Shown: positions 12,038 through 26,400 of the stretch, one piece after another
Position numbering within the stretch: the first letter of the stretch is position 1
How the letters are laid out: each line of letters begins with the position of its first letter
NCBI GenBank assembly: GCA_005765155.1
Contig: VCCP01000002.1
Span: 4,526,001-4,590,000 of the forward strand
DNA from: Zelopaecilomyces penicillatus
Lineage: Eukaryota; Ascomycota; Sordariomycetes; Hypocreales; Pseudodiploosporaceae
Length of the DNA stretch: 64,000 bases
Direction of reading: 5' to 3'
The notes under the pieces: model-generated
Database searches by the model: none
The model's input: the letters and a program-made list of their open reading frames with translations, nothing else
What the model was told of the DNA's origin: nothing
Program-made: the position numbers and the translations under genes

Positions 12038-13676
12038 CTAGGCCATGTGTACCAGCCCAGAAGGCTCCGTGCTCTGAGGTCTTCGCATTTGCTGAGCGGC
12101 CCCGTAATACATCTGTCCCATCGAAGCAGCGCTCGGGGGGTATGTGTCGGGATCAGGATACACATAGTTGCCTGCGCTCTGTGAGGGAGACGGAACATGC
12201 GCAGGTGATTGCCAGCCGACACTGCTCATATGTGGGCTCCCGCCGGCACTGCCGGGACCACCCTGATGCTGCTCCAGGTTAGGCTCCAGAATAGAAGGAG
12301 GGCCGTAACCAGTTGGGTGGGAGGTAGGTCGGATGCCGGTGCTGTAACCGCCTGCTGAAGATGTAGAGGTCGGGCTACCAACACGGAGATGAGGGGGGAG
12401 GTTGCCACCTTGTTGGATGTATTGGAAATCCCCGGCGTGGCGGCTCATGCCGTTAGAACCAGTCATATCCAGACTAGGTGACATCGACATGGCCTGATGA
12501 CCAGGCGAGGGCGTTGTCAAGGGGGAACCATGGCTGGACAAGTGGTCGCCATCAGATCGCGCCTGTGTCACGCTCTTAGCCCTTGAAGCTGCAAGCGCAG
12601 CGGCTGTGGCAGCTGCTGCTTCTTCAATCGTGCCACTGTGGTGGTTTTGGTGCCGAGTCAGGGTTGTCCGTCGTGTGAAAGTCTTCTGGCAATCAGCGTA
12701 TGGGCACTTATATGGACGCTTTCCGGAATGGGTTCGTCGATGACGGGCAAGTGAGCTGCTATCGCTGAAAGGCTGCAAAATCGTTAATTATGTTTTGGTA
12801 CAGCTAAAACGACGGTCGGAATACTAACCTTGGCACAGGTCTCACAGTGGTGAGGCTTCTCGCCAGTGTGCACTCGCTGATGAACCGTGAGAGCAGATCT
12901 TTGAATAAACTGTTTGTTGCATTTGGGATAATCGCAAACGTGGGGTCTAACTCCAGTATGGATACGCTCTGTTCATTGTTAGCTATATCGAGACCATTTG
13001 AGGGGAAAATATCTTGTTGCAACCCACCATGTCGAGCGAGATCACTTCGTCGCGCAAATCCCTTGCCACAGGTGCTGCAGGGATATGCTTTCACCGGAGC
13101 AGGAGGTGCCTGTTGCTGCTGCTGTTGTTGTTGCTGTTGCTGCTGGTGATGCTGGTGATGCTGTTGCTGAAGGTGCTGTTGATGCTGCTGTTGCTGTTGT
13201 TGCTGGTGGTGGTGGTGTTGTTGCTGTTGTTGGTGCTGGTGATGCTGCTGCGCATGTTGGGGCATTTGCTGCATACCCATATGGGCTACATTACCCATAC
13301 CAGGCATGTCTGCAAAGGTTGGCATCTGCATTGTGCTGTGCATGTGATTCTGCATAGGATTCTGCATGTGCATCGGTGCCTGCATTACGGTCGGCGAGGG
13401 ATAAGATCTAGACATGCTATGAGGTGTCGAGTATGCCGAATGCTCAGACATGTGTGGGGATGCTGATCGTTCTAGGCTGGGCTCCGACTTGACGAGAGAA
13501 AGTTGGTGCTGGTGATCAGCCAGATTCCCAGAAAGCTGGTGTTGCCCAACGTTGCCGCCCTTGTTGTTCAACATGTTGGTAATGTCCATTACCTCAGGCG
13601 TTGCTGAGGATAGTAGACTGTTAGGTCTGCCCGCTGCAGATAACGCATGGGGCAACATCGTGTGAGTGGCAAGCAT
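12038..13676 (-). CDS. Four-finger C2H2 zinc-finger transcription factor, Gln/His-rich
   Basis: Nuclear DNA-binding regulator. Three exons, 13676-13028, 12968-12829 and 12772-12038, give 507 residues. The start at 13676 directly follows an in-frame TGA. Residues 1-140 are Met/Ser/Pro/His-rich. About residues 145-190 form a Gln/His tract coded by CAG/CAA/CAC repeats. Four C2H2 fingers follow at roughly 195-307: CSTCGKGFARRSDLARH, then CDYPKCNKQFIQRSALTVH, then CETCAKPFSDSSSLARH, then CPYADCQKTFTRRTTLTRH. Linkers are TG(E/V)(K/R)P-like, and both introns fall within the finger array. After the fingers come an Ala-rich helix (EEAAAATAAALAASRAKS) and a Ser/Pro/Gly-rich C-terminus. It resembles widespread fungal C2H2 regulators, but I cannot name the orthologue securely. 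Confidence 0.92.
13105..13250 (-). repeat. Triplet repeat coding poly-Gln/His
   Basis: Imperfect CAG/CAA/CAC repeat inside exon 1 of the C2H2 factor (read as CTG/TTG/GTG on the plus strand). It is interrupted by His codons and so is not a pure CAG array. Length differences between strains are likely. Confidence 0.85.
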
Positions 13677-14643
13677 TCAAGCTATTGTGCAGCTTCACCT
13701 CTATGTGTTGGGTAGGTTGTCGAGCGGTGTGGAGAGTCAAAAGGCTATTCGCGTCGTTAGCATTTGATATTGTAACAGTTTCTCGCATATCCCTGCAACA
13801 TAAGCAGCCACGTCTCCAGCATCCAGCATCCAGTCAATTGCAGCTCCTGCTAAATTGGTATACCCGTTCAGCAACGTTTGACAGGCCCAGATAGCCACCA
13901 AAAGCTTGGATCACTTCTTGACTATGATCGCCTCCAACTTTGAGAGGCGTAGTGTCCAGTTCTGTGCCGATGCTTATGCTTTAAGTAAAAATGCTAATTT
14001 TGTACATACCCTCGTGTTTCCGCTTGATCACAGTAAGATGGGTTGATGAAGATCCTCCACTATGATATATAGAAAAGTTCGACGACTCCCGCAGTGTGGA
14101 GTTCTGGGATGACTTTGTCGATTTTAGATTGAGGATGTTCCTAGACTCGATAACCGGCCGGTGCGCTATCAAACAGTGACCTCGTGTGGCGCGAGCGTTG
14201 AATAGAAGCCCGATGCTGTGTAGGTTTCCTGGTCCTGTTTGGATCGTCGACCGAGAGTTGTCTAAGGAGAGAAGGTGGCGGAAAGCGGCTGTTCAAAGAA
14301 GTTTTAGTGTGAGATTCAGATAATTGTCTGCTTTGCCAGACTCATCGCAGAAAGAAGCTCGGGAAGAGGATGCAGAAGGAAAACAAGGTGGCCAAGAAGC
14401 AAGTGAGGATGGAGCGTCAGGGCCAAAAGGGTTGCAAAGGAGGCAGTCGTCCAGAAATCTTCCCTGACCAACGACGTAATTTTTAGGGGCCCAGGCATTT
14501 ATGTCAGGCGCGCTCTGCAGTGCAGGGGGTTGAAGCACAGGAGTAGTGACAGGGCGGCCGCAGTCTAAAAAATGGAACAGAAAATCTCCTTGGCCTGGCG
14601 CAAGGGTGCGCCGCACCAAGCTACTATCGAAATGCAGTAACCA

Positions 14644-14664
14644 GGGGGGGGGGGGGGGGGGGGG
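14644..14664. repeat. Homopolymer run of 21 G
   Basis: Uninterrupted G run on the plus strand about 1 kb upstream of the C2H2 start codon, followed by GGAGTG-type repeats to about 14690. Length may be uncertain for sequencing reasons. Confidence 0.9.
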
Positions 14665-16069
14665 AGTGGGAGTGGAAGTGGGAGTGAGCAGCGCATCACG
14701 CTCTCCCACGACGAGACACCGAGACGGAAACGGAAACAGAGACACAAAGAGACGGTAAAAACAGAGATTGAGGAGACGGCAGGAGACAAGAAACGGCACA
14801 ACTCACAGCCCGGTGATGCCCTTTATCTTTTATGATTTTCTTTGGCGATGGTGCTGGCTGGCGAGCTAGCTGTCAACTATAGAGGAAGAGACGAGAGAGC
14901 TTTGGGGGTTTCAGTCGGTTCCAGGGCGTGAACTGGCGGTGATGTTGCTTGCTTTCCTGCTCTGTGCGTCGCGTCGCGAATCGGACAGGATGGATGGATT
15001 GGTTGATTTGATTTGATGCGATGGAACAGATATAGCCACAGCTTGGTCGAGTACTCGTGAGAAGAAGGCGGGCTACCTCAACGGACGGATGGCGTGTGCG
15101 GTTCGAGTGGTGGCGGGAGGCAGAGAGGTTTATGTTATGACCACCGTCAGGTCTGGGTGGGTAGTTGTAGGTAGTGGTAGGTAGTAGCTGTAGGCACGGT
15201 ACAGGCCAAGGAGGGAAATATACGGACAGAACTGGGGAGGGGGGGGAAAGGAATGGGAGGGGAGGGAGAAAGCTAGGTTTATGAGAAAAAGCGCCCAAAA
15301 TAAGAATGAGAAGAAGAATCAACAATACTTTTTCTGAATCAGCGCTCTCGACCGACCGCCTGGATTGACAGGAACTGACTGACAGCCCAAGAAAAAAAAA
15401 CGAAATGAATCCATCCATTGACACCCACGACCGACGGGTAGGTGCACTGTCTAGCCCACGCACGCCTAGGGCAGGCATTCTAGTTTACTAGGTAGCTTAG
15501 CTGTGCCTAGCATGCCTACCTACCTACCTAGCACCACCCAAAAAAGAGAGACGTCTAGCTAGCACAGCAACAACGACGTCGGTTCCGGTACCGTCGGTAC
15601 TTGGGTACAGGCCCCCCTCCCCCCCAAGTTGCAGCGGGGCGACAGGGGGGTGGTGGTTTAGCAAAGCCCACCTTAGGAAAGGTACCGGGCTCGGGACTTG
15701 AGCGAGAGCCAGAGGTTCCCCACCACAGTGCTTCACAGTGCGCATGCTTTTGGGGGGCACGTTTTTCTTGTTTGCCCTCCATTCTCGTTCCTCGTAGGTT
15801 TTTTATTCGCAGCGGAGCCGCAACTACCAACCTTGCCTGTAGTTGGTCGGCAGGAACGCTGCCACGTCCTAAAGCAGGCGGGCCAGCAGGGTACGAAGTT
15901 GGCCTGAAGGGGGGGACTCCGCTTGTTAGGGGGGGTGTAGATGGGCCTTGTCTTAAGGCAACTCTCGGTTCTGATTGGCAGGTCAAGTAAGCTTTTTTTG
16001 GATGCTCTCCTGCTGGGCCTGCAGTGAGTGTTACTGACGATGGCTGTCCTCACCGTAAGGTACAACAAC

Positions 16070-16240
16070 ATTCATGCATTCATTCGTTGATTCATTCATT
16101 CATTCATTCATTGACCCCATTCATCCCATTGACCCAGCCATCCATTCATCCACTCAGCCATACACCCACTTATTCATTCACTCTCATTCATTTCATTTCA
16201 TTCAGTAATTCATTCATTCAAGTTCATTCATCCTCTATCC
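16070..16240 (+). repeat. TTCA tetranucleotide-rich tract
   Basis: Imperfect repeats of ATTC/TTCA with CATTCATTCATTCATTCATT-like blocks at each end and degenerate copies between. Simple-sequence repeat in the gene-poor region. Confidence 0.85.
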
Positions 16241-17392
16241 GCCCCATTCCTTAATCCTCCACCGCCCCCCCTCACCAGCAAGCGACGGGGGCATGCAAGG
16301 GAAGCAAAGAAACAACACACAACACAACAACAATAACAACATCATAGCGACGTGGTCATGTGGGCTTTATTCTTGACAGGTACTTGCTGCATCCATGTTG
16401 ACAGGCCCGTATACACCGTACATAGTAGTCGACTCGACACACACACACACACATACAAGATCCCAGTCTTTTGTTGAGATTAGGCATCTTGAATAATAAC
16501 GGTCGATGGGCAACATGAACATGGGGCGCCAATTTGCGTGCCAGTGCGTAGTACCTATTTGGGGATTGCCACACCACTAACCTCTTCCTCTACGGTGTAC
16601 AACTACGGGTACAGCCTACAATGCACCCGACTGGGTATGAGAGAGATACTCGGCTGTGAGCGAGACCTACGCCAAAGTGTGCGTTGTCTTGTCTATGCCA
16701 GAGGTATCTCCCCTTCACCCCCTGCTCACACGCCCAGTTTGTTGTACCTGCGTCCTGGGTACCGCTCCAAACTACTTCGTACTAGGCCCGGGTATTTCGC
16801 AGGGCCGCCGGTTTACGGCGCTCCCGGTCCTGCGTTAATCGGGCTCTCCTAGCTCAAGTCAGAGAGTAGAAGAGAGACTGATTTGTATCAAACTTGTGCC
16901 GTGGGTCAAGGTTGGGACTTGGGTAATGAATACCAATACGGGGTGAACAAGATGAGTGTCTGCTGGCTTGCTTTCTGGGTGTTCCGGGGGAGCTCTGGTT
17001 GTGCTCACGATTCTTTCGGGCTCGGCGTCTACAGAAAGTCTACCCCATGGTGGATGAACATGCCAGCTAGCCTCTCTGCCCGCTGACATGCTTCATCCGG
17101 CGCGCCTCTCTCTCTGGCTGCATCTCATCGACGGCATCAAGAGCCTGTTGGCGAACCCCCCGACCGGCACCGAAAGCTCTGGTCCACGGGCGGCGCCAGG
17201 GGCTGGCGTGTGCGCTGGACAACCACAAACCATCTTCAACTGGACCTCGTCCCACACTCGCGGAGTGAGAGAAAAAGAGAGAGTCCACAACACCAGACAC
17301 GATCCCTTGTCGAGCATCACTGGGGCGGCTGGTCTGGCCGGGGCCAGGGGTGGCAACCCAGACCAGGCACATTGTATCAAGATCAGTTGCTT

Positions 17393-17411
17393 CGTACTGT
17401 AATACAGTACG
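17393..17411. repeat. Short perfect palindrome (9-bp arms)
   Basis: CGTACTGTA and TACAGTACG flank one central A, immediately followed by GAGTACT, so the right arm also overlaps a TACGGAGTA motif. Could be a dimeric protein site or a remnant of a small repeat. Confidence 0.6.
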
Positions 17412-20400
17412 GAGTACTTACAATCTTAACCCCCTTGCTAATACCACACACGACTTTTTAATTTGGAGGCAAGTCACTGCCAGCCAAGGCACGGGGCACG
17501 AGTTGCTACTGCTGGGAGCCATCACGGCACTTTAGCTTGGCAGCCCAGGGCGCGCGAGACGGCCTCTGCCCTCAGCAAAGGTCAAGTCCGGCTCGCCCCC
17601 AAGATCCGGGTTGGCGACGGATGCGTTATCCCCTTTTTGCATATCTGTATTACAGGTAAGTTATGTAGGAAACAATTGTCTATTTCTCACCTACTGCTGA
17701 TACCAGATAGCCGTACCAACCCTATACTCCGTAACATTATCCAGCTTCTTATTTTGCAACTGGAATGACTCGCCAACGCCTAGCGGCTCATCTGCCCTGT
17801 CCGTGATGTTCTTCTTTTCCATTTTTTTTTTTCTTCTTCGTCCATCGCGTTTTCGCCAGCGGTGGCCTAGTAAAAGCGTAGCGCGTGCTCTAGACCCCCA
17901 GGAGGAGGGGGTCTCACTCTTCAAGATTTGCACGAGAGAAAAGGCAACCAACGCCTCTCAGCTGACGGACTAGAACAGAAAAAAGAGGCTGATGAAAAAC
18001 AGACCTTGACTGTATAGGGCCAAAAGGCAATATTAATAAAACTGCTTTCGGATATGCCTGTACTAAATTACTGCATTATCTCGGGATACCGCCCGTGCTG
18101 GATTCCGTGGCCATCAATGCTACCTGACGGCCCGTGTATGCCAGATATATCGGGGCAGAAGCTGTAGATCCGCACAAGGGGTGGGCGAGCACCCAAGACA
18201 CATGGCAAGAAGTTGTAATTAGGATAAGTGCACAACACAGCGCGAATGTCCCACCACGCCGTGCGTGTGCGTGTGTGTGTAGATTGCCCAGGAGAATCTT
18301 ATCATTTAGTCATGTATAGATCGTTTCGAATGATATTATCAAATGGCGATAACTCCAGGGCGGCAGTGGGAGCGAGCCCCTCCTCCCCCTTGACAGTTGC
18401 TTTGCTCTACGTTGGCGTCGGCGGTCAATAACGGCGGGACGAATGTTAGTATGTATGGATGGACGAACGGCGTCTTTTCATTGTCAGGGCCCTGTAATGG
18501 CCGGGTCTGAAGGAATGGATTGGCGTTGACGTCCAACAACCCATGAAAATACTTGTTTGTGAAGATTTGACATGACATCGACCGCAGTGTCTTCCTCAAC
18601 TCCAACAAAAACTCATACAAGGACTCAACACATGGTAAAAAAGTCTTTGCTCTTTTATCTTTTTATTATTGTCCGCGGCGTCTGTCTGAAAATACGTTAT
18701 CGCCCTCGATATTGAGGCAAACTGAACCAAAGCTCCCCTGGCATTTGGCACGAAGACCCGTAAAGTAGCAAGCAGTGATACCTATGCATATCGCTGGGGC
18801 AGACGATTAATTAGGATGGTCCGCGCGTGTGGGTTGGACTCGGCAGACACACTGTGCCAGTTACAAGCCCAACTCCCGGATCGCCCTTGGGCGGTACTTG
18901 GATCTTGGAGACAGGTGAGAGGAGTGCTGGGGGGGGGCGGCGTTCTATCGGGAGACCAACCCATCAGCCCGTCGCTGTGACTTGGGGAATGGACAGCAAG
19001 GCGTCAAAGAGGAGATGCCGCTTAGGTACCTCTCGGTACTGACGAAAGTGTCTAGAAAGCACGGAGCACCTCCACGGCTGTCGACATGGCTGTCGATATG
19101 GCTGTTTGCATAGGCCCTGAAATAAACAGGACCCTGCCCAAAATGGCTAAAAAAGGAGACGGCACAAGGCGACGCCTCTATCTGCAACGAGCAACGGACG
19201 AAAAGGGAACGCGAGGATGTTGCCGCCCATAATCATTGTTTTGGCTGCTGCCTGTTGTCTACCAGCCTGCTATGCACCATGTTCATCATTAGCAGCAGCA
19301 TCATCATCATCATCATATCCACCGCTGACCAAGAGGGGGGGGGGGGCAGCAGCAAAAGTGGGATAATGAGGAAAAACGACGAGGATCAAGAACAGACAGC
19401 CGGAAACGTTCAAGTGTCGTTTGCCATGCCTCGTGGCCATGGCCATATCCGTCCGTTCGCCACCGCCGTTGTCAGCCAGGGTACTAACCTAGTAGTTTGA
19501 AAGGGTGTGTGTCGTCGTCGGGTCGAGCGGTCTCAACAGCCCTCCCCCCCTCCTTCTTCTCAAGCCAACCTCGTCTTCCCAAAAAGGGATCCTCGTCTTT
19601 GTCCACTACGACTAGACGGGAGTTCCAAAAACGTCAAATAGTAGGTAAGGGAAAAACGTACTAAGGTGTACACAATACACGGTAAAGTCCCAAGTGTTTG
19701 GGGTGGCTTTTTGGGCAGGGGCGACCCTTTGGGCTGGAGCTTTCCTGGTTGGCTGCGGTGGAGCGGCCGATGGTCCATGCGCCGCGCCAGGAAAATAGTA
19801 AGGCCTAGCCGCTCCTGGCAGGTTTCTGGAAGCCCTCAAGGTTGCTTCTGTCTCTCTTGCTCTCTCTCTCTCTCACTCTTCTCTTCTCTGCTCCTGTGCA
19901 AAGCCGTGTCCAATGCATGCATCCCTCATTCCTCCAGCTGCACACACCCCCTATTTCCCTTGGGCTGTCACCCCCTTGTTCCTTGTTGGCCCTTTGACAA
20001 GCCCCCATGAGCCATCCCATTGACATCTCATTGACAACCTGAAGCCATGGACAGGCCCAGTTGGGAGCCAGAATGCCAGGGGCCGTCCTGGGCCCCATGC
20101 GCAGCAATGCAGCCATCTCTCCCTGTAACTGTGCCTGCCTGTGTCTGTACCGGGCTGGCCATGGCGGGTGCTCCGTGCTTTCATTCCATGCCCCGTGCAG
20201 TGCCTCCTCCACTTTCCCTTTTAACATTATTCTCTACGCCTTCCAGAAGCTCTTAATGCGTCGATCTGCTGACGAGGAGTACATCAAGGCATGAGAAAGA
20301 CGTTTTATGTGATTGCCAGTGTTGGTTCTGTGATGGCGAGTTGGAGCACTTTCCCACAAGTTTCCATACCCTTGCTGCTGCTGATAATGATGCAGGTAAA

Positions 20401-23400
20401 TGAATGAATGCATGAATGTTTGCTATTTTCCTTCCACACCGCGCAGACGAACAAGAGGCTTTCGATCCGACGTTATTTGCTTGTTTCCCTTTGTCATGTA
20501 TCCGTTCCTTTAGTTCGTACGGTACAGTACAGTAGACCGCCCTGGTCTATTGTATCATGTGTGTGGGCTGCGGATGTGCAGTGTGCAGCTACCGAAGGTG
20601 TATTAGGTAGTATCGCAGCTCTTCTAGACTCCAATTGCCATGTGTGATCGGCTGCTGGCTTCCGCGATCCGCCACCGGCCATGACGATGGATGAGCCCCC
20701 CGCCCCTTTTCTCCCTTCCTCGCAGAGACCTTTCCTCACCCCAAAGGCATGGCGTTGAACCGTGCCGCCCGTTTTGCATACGCCATGGTGCAGACACGCA
20801 TGTTTCTGCATTTCGCTTCCGTGCTGCCTGCCTATACTGTCTGTACGGCGCTGCCCTGTGCTGGACCATCCCAGCCCTGCCTCGGGAGTTTTTCTTTCCC
20901 TCTCGCCGTCGACGACACGATGTCACTTACGGCAGGATTGCTACAGTGTTACAGCCTAGCTAGAGTGCCTACCTTGCTTGCCGTACACCTGGATTATACA
21001 GAAAGGGGCGCCATACGAATTGTCGAATATGGCCCAGTAGTGTCATCACTAACTACAGACTAAAAAGCCTCGTGTTCCCGTCGTCGTGAAATGGTGACAA
21101 ATGAAAGACGGCGGTCGTTGAATGGCCAAAACAACCTGCCCTGCCCCATGCCGCCGCCTCCTCCTCCTCTTTGCCCATCCACGATCCACGCCCCCCATTC
21201 CTCGACGACAAAGGAGAAAAAAACACTCACACACGAATAGGATCGAAGCAGAGACGATCCCGGACCGGGGGTTAGCAAGCATTCCACCACCCAACAGCCG
21301 GGTTACAGCATGCCTTCATGGCATGTACATCGTAAGCCTGGCCAACCCCCCATGTACAGATGGTATGCACAGTATGATGATGTGCCACCACGACGAAAAC
21401 CAGCGCCCGTTCAATCCTGCATTGCCCTGGGTGAGGCATGCCAGCCGATGATCATCCAGTATTGTCGTGTGCCTCCCGGTCCGGTCATCAATGAATCAAT
21501 CGTCTGTTGCTGCTTGGGTTACATTTCATGGCGTTTACAGCATGTCCGGAACAGATATATGCCTCAATTACGCGACTGCATCTCTTAACAACAAGATATG
21601 AAAAGGCGCTTAGGTAGGTAAGACAGGCGATGAGTGAGTGGGCTTGATTATCCGAGTCAATCAGTGAATGCGTCGTCGTCGTCTTCTACTTCTTCTTCTC
21701 CCTTGGGGGCAACCAGCCACTCTCTTATGGTGCTGTGAAGCGGCCACGCCGAGAGCATCACCCTATCTAATTCCACCTCTACATTCATCTCCACCTCATC
21801 TCATCTCATCTCATCCTTTCCTCCTGTCTTATCTATAGGGCTTATCCAAGCCATTTTGCTGTCTCGATATGCCGTTCTAATCTTCTCTGGTCTTCTCTTG
21901 GGTGTCCTCCAGCGGCCGTCAGTAACGCAATCCTGCATGTAATACACATGTACTGTAGATTTCCTCCTCCCAAAGTGGGAAAAGCCGAGCTTATCAGTTG
22001 ATCCTTTTCGTCATGTCTCTGCCTTTTTTCCCTTCCTTTTTCTTTTTTTCCTTTTTAGAGAGTTGCTTCAACGTGACAGCGTTACATTCATCACCAAAAT
22101 ACAACGCTGCTTATTAGTGGTTCACTCAATTGAAGTGATGACATTGGGACCTCTTGTTTCTCCCAACGCCACAACGTGAGCCATCCGCAACCTAATTGCC
22201 TGGAGTTAAAAAGCCACCCGAAGAACCACCGTCAAGTGGCCAGCCAGGCTTTTTTAGTCTGACAGGCCATCGGCATTTGCACATTGGCCCCTTTGGCTTT
22301 GACCCAGGTAGTAAATTACCTAGCTTAATCATGTACGTACCGCAGAAGACGACGCCATGACACAAACCGTCAGCCCTTGTCTCGATATGATCGTGGCCAT
22401 GATGGGGGTGTATAATTACTGTACACGTTGCTTGTCTAGGTAGCGGCTATGGTCCAGACTGATTGAAGCGTCATTTCTGGACTCTTCTAGCACGCATCCG
22501 GCATAACTACCAACAGACCAAAGCCCGAATCATGGAAGAAATTCCGCCATTTTGCGCCCACGCCCCCAGCACCTACTATGTCGACTCCATGGTTGTTGCT
22601 TTCCTCTATCTTTGTACAGATAAGGTTTCGGGCAATCGTGAATCGAAGTCGTTACACACAAGTTCTGGAATTCAAACCAATGAGGGGGGGGGGTGTGGCT
22701 TGCAAAGCAAACATGCATGCATATACAGTACTCGCACAATCTTTGCCCGGATGCAGAGAACAATCAATACATCAATCAGAAAGAAAGAAAGGGAAAATAA
22801 GAAAAAGGAAAAGAGCCACCAACAACCAACACATCTCAAAAAGTTACAAGAAGCAACACTCGCTAAAGTGCTATCAAATCGCTGGCCGAGCCGTGAAACC
22901 CGGACCCGAAGGGGAGGGAGGGCCGCACACACCAGCGGGATATCCTAGCAGCCTAGTTTCGCTGCCCACGCGAGTTTCTATGGAGAGGAGTTGCATCCAG
23001 CCCGCATCTGACAATCGCATCACATTGGGGAGAGGGTGAGAATGAGATACATTTACACTGTTGGTGGTGTCGTTGTTGTTGTTGGTCAAGGCGCCCGGAA
23101 GAGGTGGACGGACTGACGGACGGACGGACTTGACTGGTTTGCTATTGTCGATGCATTTTCTTCACAAACTGTGCCCGTGCTTTTTGCCCATTTGAACGAT
23201 CTGATGCTGCAAGGGCGCTATTCGCTTGATGAAACAAACCATCTGAGCCAACATCTATGAAAATTTATTAAACAGTAATCCTCCAAAACTGTAAATGTTA
23301 TTGGTTTGTTCAATAGGCAAAGCTGGCATTTTGTTTTTTGGTCACCGCTGGTTTTGATAGGGTATAGTGTGTGGATGAGTGTATACCCACCAACCCCAAC

Positions 23401-26400
23401 CCCCCCCAGACAAAGGACATACTTGCATGCATACTTACAACAAAGGTTTCGTAGTTTTTGTATTATATTACAAACAAACTGACATGCAGATTAGGCAGCA
23501 AAAAATGTGTGTTTCGGTTGCAGGTTCACCCCCCCGTTGAAACTACCGGTATGGGTATTATCAAGAACAAAGGGACAATACGAGTTGTACGTTTTGACTC
23601 TGAACAGTTGGGCACACCATTAAACGGGAAGAAAAAAAAGCCTACTATTAAACCTAGGACATCCATCCATCCATCTATCCAGCATGGGATATGATGGGGG
23701 TATATTATCGTGTGTGGAAACCGGAAACGGGACTTTGACGCACCCGGGGGTTTTGTTGGCAACAGGGCAGGCAGGAGAAAACGCCTGGCGCACCGGCAAC
23801 TCCGTGCGCCCCACGAATTCGATTGCTTCTAGAAAAAACTCTTCAGCCCGGCCCCCCCCCCCCCCTTCCATTTGATGGTGGGTGGGTGGGTAGAGGGTGC
23901 ATGACGAAGGTGTGTACAGGAAATACAGCGTAATCATAAGAGGATGTTTTGTTGTATTCTCCAGGTGAATGTGCTGTGCTGTGCATGTGTAATGTAAGAG
24001 GTGTGTGTGATGTACAGTCGCATTCTCTTTGGGTCTCACTTTTCCTCGTCAGTCGCGTTTCTTTCTTGCTTCCGATGCATGCCTGCTGCGGATATCGGAT
24101 ACTACGAGGTGCGACAATTAACTGCACCCATCTATTTACCTTAACCCCTTTCCATGCCTTTTGCCTCCAAAATCTCATCCATCAAATGCTGTCATCATCA
24201 TCGTCAGACGGGTATGCAAAAGGTGGCTGCCACGAGGGCTGGGCTCCCAAAAAGGTCTGGCATTAAACGTATCCTGTATCATCATCAGGTTGCCCCCTTC
24301 ATGTGATGACCGCAGCGGCTGTCGTTCAATCTTACACTTCCCATGCCATGCTGCCCCATTCTTCTCCATTCTTCTCCATTTCTCATCTCATTATCTCTCT
24401 TTCTCCCCCCCCCCCCCCCCCCATGCCAACCCAATCCTCTTCCAAGGCTGTCAGAAAACGGCAACCCCACCGTTCAATTGGCTTGGTTAGACAGATGATG
24501 TACTGTCATCAATTTAACTCAACACCCACCACACACACACCCAACCCAACCCCAGTCTGATCGGCGCCGCTGTGACGACATTTCTACTTTTACAGTCCCC
24601 TTAACCAATCTTGTCCAGCCATGCCACTATTATTTTCCTTCTTTTGTCTTGGGCGCCCCCAACCCCAGAGCTGGTCAAGGTATTCATTCATTCCACATTA
24701 TCATTGCCATTGTCATTATGAACAATGCTATTGTGGGACGAAAAGATTGGTCTTGAACGTTAGGGTCATCTAATGACTCGAAAAGCAAACTTGACCAATT
24801 GATTCGGGAGGTGTGTGTAAGCGCACGGCAACGAGGAATGAACAAGCAAACAAACAAACATTACTCACAAACATACAAACTTACAAACATCACCAAAGTA
24901 CTAATAACAACACATCTTGGCGCCAATCAACCCACCTGACCGCCGTGCGACACTATCAGGGCGGCACAAAAGCCTTCCCCCCCCAAAAGGCAAATTACAC
25001 ATCCCCCATTGTCGCCTACCTAATGTTAATATTATCCCGTACTTACACCTACCTTACCTCCCAGGGCTGGCAAATGGGCTTCATTCCATTTATTGCACGC
25101 CAATAGCTGTTACGTGGCTTGCTTCGCTGTTTCTTGTTTCCTTTGCCCTGTTGGGTCTCGTGATGCTTTCATTAGTGAAGACATTGACAAATTTCAATAG
25201 CCAAACCGCCCTTTTTCCCCCTCCCTCTCATCAGCTCTCATTTGTACCTTAATTAGTAGCTAAGCTAAAGCTAAAGCTAACAAGCTACACCTACCTAATT
25301 ATCCTCTGTAATAGTGCCCGCTCCCCCCACCTTCTCCAGGATGCTCTAAACCCCCAGGCGTTGTGAATATTAAGACCTTGATAAATCAGTCGGGTGGGTG
25401 TTATACAATGATTTCACTACACCTAGCAGCGAGTATCAAAAACCAGCATGGATCGGAAAGATATTGTAACCATCTCCCCAACCATGTCGGCCCAATTCCT
25501 CCGCCACGTCAAACAATTGGGTGGCTTCACGGCTCCTGGCCCGGCGGCTCCGAAACCGATAAGCCAGAACTCGTAGCGGAATCATGGCAAGGTTGGGCGT
25601 TGTCTCAGATGATTTTCCTTGTACGCGCCCGCCGCGGTGACGGAAAACCAAACAAATCTCTCCAGTAAAATTCTGCTGTCGCAGAAAATCTAGCCCCAAG
25701 TCAACATGCCTAAAAATAAACAGAAAAACGAAAGAAAAAAAAGACGTATCAAATGGCCTGATTTCACCATCTCTAGGGCCATCTCACTCACTTGTGCTGT
25801 ATTACCATGCCATTATGACTGATTGTACATCACCACTGTGCCACCAGAGGTTTGGATGAATTTGCAGCCTCAATCTTACACATGGCGTGGTACTCTGGTT
25901 TCTATGGTGTTATAAAGAGCATATATAGTGTCGATCATTTAATGTGTTTATGAATGAAATCATACTATATTGTGGAGTGAAATCATTTCAAAGTCAATGA
26001 AAACCATCAGATGATGACTTGAAGGAAGGAAAATGCGAGCATAATTCCTACCCTACAACATCCTCAGTTGTGTACATCTGCAACTACTTTCGCAGAACAT
26101 TTTCCAGGCCGACAAGTAAACTTCGTGGATTTTATTTCTATTCTTCATTAAAAACATATGTGTCGGGTTTTAGTGTCATTTTCATAGATGAATGGGGAAT
26201 AGGTATCCCTAAGCTATAGTTATAGTGAACCCAAACGTTCTTTCATCAGTACTTTCCTCAATTCCTCACTAGAATGAACACAAAATTCCCTTTCCACCCA
26301 AATTCCAGACCATATTCCAACTCATATTGTAATTGCGACCTCATTAATATTTGAGTATCCATATTATAAGAAAGAAACTAAAAGCTTTGAAATCACGGGG

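Noticed and set aside
12847..13466. Plus-strand frames rich in Leu, Val or Ala opposite the C2H2 gene
   Set aside because: Antisense translations of the CAG/CAC repeat.
15090..15115. GGTTCGAGT-like box resembling a tRNA B box
   Set aside because: No paired A box or cloverleaf arms around it.
14873..15478. 201-codon minus-strand open frame upstream of the C2H2 gene
   Set aside because: Ser/Pro/Arg/Leu-rich translation of CT/GA-rich sequence, no motif, probably chance.
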